From: Ewingella allii
Lineage (GTDB): Bacteria; Pseudomonadota; Gammaproteobacteria; Enterobacterales; Enterobacteriaceae
Assembly: GCF_044430645.1 (NCBI RefSeq)
Contig: NZ_JAWUDN010000001.1
Span: 992,001 to 1,056,000, forward strand
Length of the DNA stretch: 64,000 nt
Reading direction: 5' to 3'
Positions 57,966 through 64,000 of this stretch are shown piece by piece. The position numbers were made by a program, and so were the translations under genes. Below the pieces are notes generated by a model, which worked only from the letters and a program-made list of their open reading frames with translations, ran no database searches and was not told the origin of the DNA. Numbering within the stretch: position 1 is the first letter of the stretch; each line of letters opens with the position of its first letter.

Positions 57966-58548
57966 CGGTGGGCTCGCCGCCCACACGGGCCCAAAGGGTT
58001 TTAAACGAAACCCTTTGGAATCCTGCGTTTTTTTGCTGCTGGAAGATCGAGGCTGCGCAGGGTTGGGATGGACGTGTTTCAGCAGCCGCGGCGATCGTCG
58101 CGAAGTGCCGCCGCTTAGGCGGTTCCCTCGCGGCGGGATTCCAACCCGCGCAAAAGACTCGCGGTTTTCCACCTCTTGCTCGGCGTCACTTCTGAACGCG
58201 ACCTACTAGCATTTACGCCGTGCCGTTCCATTCCACCTCGCAAAACATATATGAAACCCACTGAAACGGCACGGTTGAGATGTATCAAAACCGCAGTCAA
58301 AAATGGCGCTGAGCGAGAGGTTCGAGACCTATGGCTCGAATCCCGTGGCGAAGGCACCGCCTAAGCGGCGACATTTTGCGGTGGATAACGGAAGTAGCTG
58401 AAACATGTCCATTCAGACAGCGACAGCGCGCAGTAAAGAGCCGGGGATTCTTAAGGGGCGCGGCGATAGGCGCCCCTTGAGGCCGGTGTGGCGGCAGCGC
58501 ACGGTTTTGACCTTAAGGCCGGTCTGGCGGCGAGCCCACAGTCTCGAC
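57966..58548. repeat. Dispersed inverted-repeat element, copy C (two units)
   Basis: Non-coding element between ydbJ and ldhA. The plus-oriented unit spans about 57966-58230, and the minus-oriented unit 58261-58505. An extra terminal repeat at 58506-58548 ends GGCGGCGAGCCCACAG, the inverse of the left end GTGGGCTCGCCGCC. The centre (58231-58260) lacks the GC-rich hairpin of copies A and B. The hairpin AAGGGGCGC...GCGCCCCTT (58453-58478) lies in the right unit. Confidence 0.88.
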
Positions 58549-58574
58549 CTAAAAATTTCCTGTAGTTTCCAAAA

Positions 58575-59561
58575 CTACAACAAATTCGGACATGGCTGCC
58601 CTTTCGCCAGCTGATCCACATTCAGCAATGTTGTCTCCGAAATACTGGTCAGCGCGTCGCTGGTCAGGAAGGCCTGGTGACCGGTGAACAACACATTGTG
58701 ACAGGATGAGAGGCGGCGGAACACGTCGTCCAGCACCACTTCGTTGGAGTTGTCTTCGAAGAACAGATCCCGCTCGTTCTCATACACGTCCATCCCCAGC
58801 GCGCCGATTTTCTGCTTCTTCAATGCGTCAATGGCGGCAGTGGCGTCCAGCAGCGCGCCTCGGCTGGTGTTCACAATCATCACGCCGTCTTTCATCTTGG
58901 CGAATGACGTGGCGTTCAGCATGTGGTGGTTTTCCGGCGTTAACGGGCAGTGCAGGGAGATAACGTCCGACTGAGCGTACAGCGTATCGAGATCCACATA
59001 CTCGGCACCCAGTTCAAGGGCCAATGGGCTTGGATAGGGGTCATAAGCCAGAATATGCATGCCGAAACCTTTCAGAATCCGCATCGCGGCGACGCCGATT
59101 TTACCCGTGCCGATGATCCCCGCCGTGCGCTGATGCATATTAAAACCAATCAACCCCTCCAGAGAGAAGTTCGCCTCGCGGGTGCGCTGATAGGCACGGT
59201 GAATGTGGCGGTTAAGACACATCATCATGCCCACGGCGTGCTCGGCCACGGCTTCCGGTGAATAAGCCGGAACGCGCACCACCGAAATACCCAGCTCTTT
59301 GGCGGCGTCTAAATCCACGTTATTGAAACCGGCACAGCGCAGGGCCAGCGTCTTAATGCCCAGCGATTTCAGCTCTTGCAACACTTCGCGGCTGCCATCG
59401 TCATTGACGAAGATACAGACGGCATCGGCGCCGATGGCGGTTTTCGCCGTCTGCGGGGTCAGCAGGAAGTCGAAAAACTCCAGCTCATATCCATAATGCT
59501 GATTCACCAACTCGAGGTATTTACGATCGTAATTCTTCGTGCTGTAAACGGCGAGTTTCAT
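58575..59561 (-). CDS. ldhA: Fermentative D-lactate dehydrogenase
   Basis: LdhA reduces pyruvate to D-lactate with NADH during fermentation. It is a D-isomer 2-hydroxyacid dehydrogenase of 328 residues (E. coli 329). The NAD-binding motif GTGKIG lies near residue 152. The catalytic arginine is in NTSRGAL, the glutamate in DVYENERDLFFED, and the histidine in FTGHQAFLT near the C-terminus. GGAGAAATAGG precedes the ATG. The stop codon lies within a short hairpin TGTAGTTT...AAACTACA (58561-58579), 27 bases from repeat copy C. It is divergent from ydbH across 73 bases. Confidence 0.96.
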   Translation of the reverse strand: MKLAVYSTKNYDRKYLELVNQHYGYELEFFDFLLTPQTAKTAIGADAVCIFVNDDGSREVLQELKSLGIKTLALRCAGFNNVDLDAAKELGISVVRVPAYSPEAVAEHAVGMMMCLNRHIHRAYQRTREANFSLEGLIGFNMHQRTAGIIGTGKIGVAAMRILKGFGMHILAYDPYPSPLALELGAEYVDLDTLYAQSDVISLHCPLTPENHHMLNATSFAKMKDGVMIVNTSRGALLDATAAIDALKKQKIGALGMDVYENERDLFFEDNSNEVVLDDVFRRLSSCHNVLFTGHQAFLTSDALTSISETTLLNVDQLAKGQPCPNLL

Positions 59562-59634
59562 CCTATTTCTCCACGATAAGTTGTTATGCTAATTATGGTA
59601 TCTTATAGCGGTTTCGTGAAAAACAAGGCATATC

Positions 59635-62334
59635 ATGAGGAAAGGACTGAGATATTTTGCACTGGTGTGTCTGGGAACCGTGCTTACCTTGCTGTTTTTG
59701 GCCGGGGTGTTATGGAAAACCGTGCCTCGTTGGTTGCCTCAGGTTGCCCAACATTGGCTACCGGCAGGGACCAGTCTACGCCTTTCCGCGTCACCTAGCT
59801 GGTCTAATGGTACTCTCGAGCTGCCGGGAATGCGCTATATGGCGGGAGAATGCGAACTGGCGCAGGCCACCAATGCGCGTCTGAGCCATGCCAGTGGCCG
59901 CTGGGCGCTGGAGGCCGATAGCCTGAATGTCGATACCCTGTGTCTGAGCAACCTGCCGAAAAGCGCCGATAGCTCACCTCTTTCATTAGCTGATATCCAA
60001 CAGAGCCTGCCTGCGGGCAATGTGATCATTCACCGTCTGGTGGTGACGCCGTGGCAGCGTTATGCCGGTGAACTGCGTCTCGACAATCAGGGCGCGACCC
60101 AGCACCTGACGCTACAGGGCGAAGATCTCAATCTGGACGCCACGCTCGACAATCAACAACTCGCCATTAACTCCCTGCGCCTGACACCGCCGGGCAGCCA
60201 ACAGCCCATTGCGCTGAGCGGCAAATTGACGCTGCCCGCTACGCTGAACCAGTTGCCGCAAACCGGCGAACTGCGCGCCGAAATGCAAACCGCGCAGGTG
60301 CCGAATCCGCTAGATATTTTACTGCAATGGCAGCAAACCTCAGGCGTGCTGACGATTGCCGAAAAGGGCAGCCAGCAGCCTCTGGCGACCCTGCCGTGGA
60401 CTCTGCACGGTAAGAATTTACAGATAACCCAGGGGCAGTGGCACTGGCCCTATGCCGCGCAGCCGCTCGCCGGTGGCATCAACCTGACGCTGAGCGATTG
60501 GGCGGATACTTTCGACCAGACCCAGCTCGCGGCGCGGCTCAACGTGCTGACTCAGGGGCATAATGGTAAAGCCAACGTGGTGCTGACCATGGGGCCGGGC
60601 AAGGTCGGGCTGCTGGACAGCGATTTGGCTTTCCAGCTCACTGGCCAAGCTAACCTGGTGGCTACCTCACTGAGTGCTTCGCTGCCGGGTACGCTGAGCG
60701 GCTCGGTGCTTAATCCGACGCTGGCGCTGCGCAGCGGCGCTCTGCTGCGCGCGTGGGGCAAACCTACTCCTGAGCTACTGTTACAGGACGCCCGCTGGCC
60801 GCTGGCGGGGGTGAAGGTTTCTGCCGAAGGGGTGAGCGGCCCGCTACAGGCGATTGTTAAAGCTCGGGATACCTACTGGGGGAGCTTCGACCTGCACCTT
60901 GACGGTAAGGCCGAGAAGTTTTGGCCGGATCAAGGACTGTGGAATTTCAAATACTGGGGCAATGGCAAACTGCCGCCGCTGGCCGGACGTTGGGATATGG
61001 CCGGTAAAGGTAATTGGGATAACAATTTAATCACCCTGACGTCGCTCTCGACCGGCTTTAACAAGCTACATTACGGCTTGATTAATGTGGACGCGCCGCG
61101 CCTGACGCTGGATAAACCGCTGACTTGGCGTCGCCCGGTACCAGAACGCTTCAAAAAACAATTCCCGGATTTGCCGCCACAGTTTATGGGCGACATCAAG
61201 CTGGTGGCGAAGAAGATTGCGCTGGATAACGGCGGCTACCTGCCACCCAGCGAGCTAATGCTGCACCTCAGTGGTAGCGACCCGCAGAGCTTCATCATGA
61301 AAGGCACGCTGGACGCCGACCCGATAGGGCCGATCAAGCTCAACGGTCGTTGGGATGGCGAACGTCTGCGCGGTGAAGCCTGGTGGCCGAAACAGCAGCT
61401 GGCGGTATTCCAGTCGCTGCTGACTCCGGAGTTGAATATTCGTCTGCGCGAGGGCACTTTCTATGCGCAGGCGGCTTTCTCCATGGCGCGCGGGCAGGGA
61501 TTTATCGGCGGCGGTCACTGGGTGGTGAAGGACGGCGGCATGTGGTTGCCGGACGGCGACGTCAGTGGGATGGACTTCAGCCTCTCTTATCGGCTGCAAA
61601 ATCAGATTTGGACGCTGGGTGTCAAACAGCCGGTAATGCTGCGGATCCGCGAAGTGAATAACCTCGTTAAGCTGGAGAACATTACCGCCGACCTGCAAGG
61701 GACGTATCCCTGGTCGGAGAGCACGCCGCTGACCCTGAGTAATCTCGGCGTGGATACCCTGCGTGGCCACATCAGCATGTCGGCGTTGCGCATGCCGCAG
61801 CATGACGCCGCGGTACTTAAACTGCAAAAAATCAGTCTCAGCGAACTGTTCACCGCGCTGAAACCCAAACAGTTGGCGATGTCCGGTAATATCAACGGCG
61901 AGCTGCCACTTTATGTTAATGACCCGCACTGGATTGTGCGCGACGGCTGGATACAAAATGATGGCTGGCTGACGCTGCGCCTCGACCCACAGTTTGCCGA
62001 TGCCATGGCGGCGGGCAATCTGGCTAACCGGCTGGTGATTGAGTGGATCCGTTATATGGAGATCCGCGAAATGATTGCCAAGGTCAATCTGGATAACCTC
62101 GGCGAGCTGACCATGAAATCTCACGTTACCGGAGCCAATACCTCGGGTAAGCAGGACAGAGAAGTGAACCTGAATTACACCCATCAGGAAAACATTTATC
62201 AGCTGTGGCGCAGTTTGCGCTTTGGCGACAACTTGCAAGAATGGTTGCAACAGGAGATCTCGCTGCCGGCGAACTCCCTGTCTCAGCAACCGGATGCACC
62301 CTCTAAGGATAAGAATTTGAGGACTTTACCATGA
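59635..62334 (+). CDS. ydbH: YdbH, AsmA-like intermembrane lipid-bridge protein
   Basis: YdbH is a member of the AsmA/TamB/YhdP group that forms hydrophobic bridges across the periplasm for phospholipid transport to the outer membrane. The 899-residue protein (E. coli 879) has one N-terminal membrane anchor (YFALVCLGTVLTLLFLAGVLW) and a long beta-rich periplasmic body with the DUF2125/YdbH-type C-terminal domain. The stop overlaps the ynbE start as ATGA. ydbH, ynbE and ydbL form one operon; in E. coli YnbE is its outer-membrane lipoprotein partner and YdbL modulates the complex. Confidence 0.93.
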   Translation: MRKGLRYFALVCLGTVLTLLFLAGVLWKTVPRWLPQVAQHWLPAGTSLRLSASPSWSNGTLELPGMRYMAGECELAQATNARLSHASGRWALEADSLNVDTLCLSNLPKSADSSPLSLADIQQSLPAGNVIIHRLVVTPWQRYAGELRLDNQGATQHLTLQGEDLNLDATLDNQQLAINSLRLTPPGSQQPIALSGKLTLPATLNQLPQTGELRAEMQTAQVPNPLDILLQWQQTSGVLTIAEKGSQQPLATLPWTLHGKNLQITQGQWHWPYAAQPLAGGINLTLSDWADTFDQTQLAARLNVLTQGHNGKANVVLTMGPGKVGLLDSDLAFQLTGQANLVATSLSASLPGTLSGSVLNPTLALRSGALLRAWGKPTPELLLQDARWPLAGVKVSAEGVSGPLQAIVKARDTYWGSFDLHLDGKAEKFWPDQGLWNFKYWGNGKLPPLAGRWDMAGKGNWDNNLITLTSLSTGFNKLHYGLINVDAPRLTLDKPLTWRRPVPERFKKQFPDLPPQFMGDIKLVAKKIALDNGGYLPPSELMLHLSGSDPQSFIMKGTLDADPIGPIKLNGRWDGERLRGEAWWPKQQLAVFQSLLTPELNIRLREGTFYAQAAFSMARGQGFIGGGHWVVKDGGMWLPDGDVSGMDFSLSYRLQNQIWTLGVKQPVMLRIREVNNLVKLENITADLQGTYPWSESTPLTLSNLGVDTLRGHISMSALRMPQHDAAVLKLQKISLSELFTALKPKQLAMSGNINGELPLYVNDPHWIVRDGWIQNDGWLTLRLDPQFADAMAAGNLANRLVIEWIRYMEIREMIAKVNLDNLGELTMKSHVTGANTSGKQDREVNLNYTHQENIYQLWRSLRFGDNLQEWLQQEISLPANSLSQQPDAPSKDKNLRTLP

Positions 62335-62540
62335 AGCTGGCTATCGCTTACCGAACCACGCTCTGCACGGCGACCGCTCTGGCCGTCGTGATGCTTAACG
62401 GCTGCGTGCCGCGCATTGAACTCTCTGCGCCGAAAGAGCCGATCACCATCAATATGAACGTCAAGATTGAGCATGAGATCCACATCAAGGTCGATAAAGA
62501 TGTCGAAAATCTGCTGAAAAACCAGAGTGACCTGTTCTAA
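62331..62540 (+). CDS. ynbE: YnbE, outer-membrane lipoprotein partner of YdbH
   Basis: This small lipoprotein of 69 residues has a lipobox LNGC and acylated C25. The mature segment VPRIELSAPKEPITINMNVK is nearly invariant in enterics, and IEHEIHIKVDKDVENLL follows. YnbE is thought to extend the beta-groove of YdbH by strand augmentation at the outer membrane. The start overlaps the ydbH stop by four bases. The signal region is about eight residues longer than in E. coli. Confidence 0.93.
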   Translation: MKLAIAYRTTLCTATALAVVMLNGCVPRIELSAPKEPITINMNVKIEHEIHIKVDKDVENLLKNQSDLF

Positions 62541-62576
62541 ATTGGCGCGGCTGGCAAGCCGGTGTGGAGAGTGGAT

Positions 62577-62939
62577 ATGCGTGCGTTAACCTTAAAAATG
62601 TTTAAAACCGCCACGGTGAAGAAATCCGCGCTGCTGGTGCTGGTTTCAACCCTGCTGTTTAGCAGCACGGCCTTTGCCCTGACGCTGGAAGAGGCCAAAC
62701 AGCAAGGTCGGGTGGGCGAAACCCTGTCGGGCTATCTGGCGCCGGTCAAGCAAGATGCGGAAACCCTGTCATTGGTGAAACGCATTAATCAGGGCCGCGA
62801 AGAGCAATATAAGCAAGTGGCGCAAAACAATCAGGTGACCACCGACGACGTGGCGAAACTTGCGGGGCAGAAGCTAGTGGCTCGCGCCGGAGCCGGGGAG
62901 TATGTGCGCGGGATTAATGGCCAGTGGCTGCAAAAATAG
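62577..62939 (+). CDS. ydbL: YdbL, DUF1318 periplasmic protein
   Basis: This exported protein of 120 residues has a signal peptide ending STAFA before LTLEEAKQQG. The mature part contains GLVGE-type GRVGETLSGYLAPV and ends in RGINGQWLQK. YdbL acts with YdbH and YnbE, apparently limiting YnbE multimerisation. GGAGAG precedes ATG 62577; a later in-frame ATG at 62598 would shorten the signal peptide to the E. coli length (108 residues). It lies 36 bases after ynbE in the same operon. I see no plus-strand terminator, only one oriented for azoR. Confidence 0.9.
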   Translation: MRALTLKMFKTATVKKSALLVLVSTLLFSSTAFALTLEEAKQQGRVGETLSGYLAPVKQDAETLSLVKRINQGREEQYKQVAQNNQVTTDDVAKLAGQKLVARAGAGEYVRGINGQWLQK

Positions 62940-62941
62940 GC

Positions 62942-62967
62942 AAAAAAAAGCGCGCTTTTCAGCGCGC
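62942..62967 (-). terminator. Terminator on the minus strand downstream of azoR
   Basis: GCGCGC (62950-62955) pairs with GCGCGC (62962-62967). On the minus strand eight T residues follow (A-run 62942-62949), so it ends the azoR transcript about 100 bases after its stop. It may also stop ydbL transcripts weakly. Confidence 0.75.
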
Positions 62968-63066
62968 AATGGTGTTATCACAACATCATCAGGAGAGGGG
63001 TTTAACAACCGATTCTGAGGGGAATTGACCCTTCCAGATTGTGATAATACTTGGCAATCTTAAGTC

Positions 63067-63684
63067 TTAAGCTGCGGCGACTTGCTTGATAGCAGCGTCG
63101 ATAGCTTCTTTCGCAGCGGCCTGTGCTTTGGTGGCCACTTCTGGACCGTAAGCAATACCTTCAGCGAAGATGAATTCTACGTCGCTCATTCCCAGGAAAC
63201 CGAGGAACAGTGACAGGTAAGGCGCAACCAGATCGCTGCCAGTGTCTTTATGGATGCCACCACGGCTGGTCAGAACGATAACTTTCTTACCTTTAATCAG
63301 ACCTTCTGGGCCTTTCTCAGTGTATTTGAACGTCACGCCAGCACGGGCTACCAGGTCAAAGTAGTTTTTCAACTGAGTCGGAATGTTGAAGTTATACATA
63401 GGTGCCGCGATAACAATCACGTCATTGGCCTGCAGCTCTTCAATCAGCGTATTTGACAGCGCCAGCGCTTCTTCCTGACGTGGAGTCAATGGCGCGTCGG
63501 AAGGGCGCAGAGCACCTACCAATTCACCATCCAGAACCGGGATTGGGTCAGCAGCCAGGTCACGAACGGTAACTTGTGAACCGCTGTGAGCAGCCTGATA
63601 TTGCGCTACGAAGTAGTCTGACAGTTGGTTTGACTGAGAGAAGTTCGCCAGAATGCTTGATTTCAGAACCAGTACTTTGCTCAT
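63067..63684 (-). CDS. azoR: FMN-dependent NADH:quinone/azo reductase
   Basis: AzoR is a flavodoxin-like NADH oxidoreductase of 205 residues (E. coli 201). It reduces quinones and azo dyes by two-electron transfer and protects against thiol and quinone stress. FMN phosphate-binding SSILANFSQSNQLSDY lies at residues 9-24, PMYNFNIPTQLKNYFD near residue 95, and TSRGGIH near 140. AAGGA precedes the ATG at 63684. The 287-base region upstream contains GTAATATT...AATATTAC (63771-63801), a possible operator. It is divergent from hrpA, as in E. coli. Confidence 0.94.
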   Translation of the reverse strand: MSKVLVLKSSILANFSQSNQLSDYFVAQYQAAHSGSQVTVRDLAADPIPVLDGELVGALRPSDAPLTPRQEEALALSNTLIEELQANDVIVIAAPMYNFNIPTQLKNYFDLVARAGVTFKYTEKGPEGLIKGKKVIVLTSRGGIHKDTGSDLVAPYLSLFLGFLGMSDVEFIFAEGIAYGPEVATKAQAAAKEAIDAAIKQVAAA

Positions 63685-63971
63685 GAGTAAATCCTTAACT
63701 GAGTGCGTTGCAAGGGCTGTTGCCCCGGAATGAAAGTTACTTTATTCACAAAAGTTATTCAGTGATAGCGTAATATTTCGAGTGCTATGTTCAATATTAC
63801 TGAACGACTTCTGTTTGGCGCTAAATTCAGCCTGCTTTCAGCATCTTCAATAGCTTGTGGTAACATATTGCTAACCAGGCATAGGTTCATCCGCTGCTAC
63901 TTCAACACTAAACCTTTCAAATTCAGCCGACATCGCGGTTTATCCTCGAGTCGCCTGACGAGCAACAAGGA

Positions 63972-64000
63972 ATGCCGAACGTGAAATCTCCGCTCGCGGC
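63972..64000 (+). CDS. hrpA: Start of ATP-dependent RNA helicase HrpA (truncated by window end)
   Basis: Only ten codons are visible (MPNVKSPLAA). AAGGA lies directly before the ATG at 63972, and an in-frame GTG at 63981 gives VKSPLAA, similar to the N-terminus of some enteric HrpA proteins. E. coli has hrpA divergent from azoR at this place. The identification rests mainly on gene order. Confidence 0.5.

Noticed and set aside
58316..58345. GGTTCGAGACC...GGCTCGAATCCC resembling a tRNA T-arm
   Set aside because: No acceptor, D or anticodon arms can be folded around it. It is one of the repeat element's internal hairpins.
57906..58357. Open frames inside repeat copies A, B and C that share peptides such as KGFRLKPFGPVWAASP
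   Set aside because: The same peptides recur only because the DNA repeats. Frames differ in length, are broken at different places and lack ribosome-binding sites.
1..64000. CRISPR arrays, prophage, insertion sequences and rRNA/tRNA genes
   Set aside because: I found no regularly spaced short repeats, phage structural or integrase genes, transposase genes, or tRNA/rRNA sequences on either strand.

Overview
The window is chromosomal DNA of a Gram-negative enteric bacterium (order Enterobacterales). Long blocks keep the gene order and protein lengths known from Escherichia coli: dadA-dadX, yeaG-yeaH, mipA-yeaD-gapA-msrB-yeaC-pncA-ansA-sppA-ydjA-topB, xthA-nudG, tyrR-tpx-ycjG-mpaA-mppA, zntB-fnrS-ttcA, nifJ-ydbJ-ldhA-ydbH-ynbE-ydbL-azoR-hrpA. 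Genes absent or replaced relative to E. coli (selD, dbpA, hslJ, fnr-uspE) suggest a non-Escherichia lineage, perhaps Yersiniaceae (Rahnella/Serratia/Ewingella-like). That placement is an inference. I see no rRNA, tRNA, CRISPR array, prophage or transposase gene.

Region by region. 1-2650: end of dadA, dadX, and a Bcr/CflA-type exporter. 2700-6150: nadE, the outer-membrane protein gene ydiY, and lpxO with a perfect PhoP-type box upstream. 6174-18366: conserved housekeeping block with the YeaG kinase pair, gapA (consensus CRP site upstream), msrB, nicotinamidase/asparaginase, and protease IV. 18569-24590: topB with a possible overlapping leader ORF, a YnjH-like protein, xthA-nudG, tyrR with a TyrR box, and tpx. 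24868-28436: murein-peptide salvage genes ycjG, mpaA and mppA. 28541-37344: first accessory segment, with a small membrane protein, a fatty-acid desaturase, an operon joining an OpuC/YehZ-type ABC importer to a flavin monooxygenase, and an MFS/LysR divergent pair. 37389-40359: zntB, the anaerobic sRNA FnrS on the minus strand, a 2H-phosphoesterase-like protein, and ttcA. 40672-52985: second accessory segment, with a 28-codon ORF, copA with a CueR-type promoter, a CPBP intramembrane protease convergent with a double-glycine-leader bacteriocin-like peptide, and an alginate/uronate utilisation locus (importer, two lyases, reductase, GntR regulator). 52986-64000: nifJ, an MgtC/SapB protein, ydbJ, ldhA, the ydbH-ynbE-ydbL lipid-bridge operon, azoR, and the start of hrpA.

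The most unusual structure is a dispersed non-coding repeat present three times (43371-43964, 52576-52968, 57966-58548). Two copies are about 0.6 kb and consist of two diverged ~250-bp units in inverted orientation around a short centre. The third has one unit plus the central hairpin. Hairpin positions are kept between units although stem sequences differ. The copies sit in or at the edge of the accessory segment, and one occupies the place of hslJ. The second most unusual item is the orphan double-glycine-leader peptide beside a CPBP protease.
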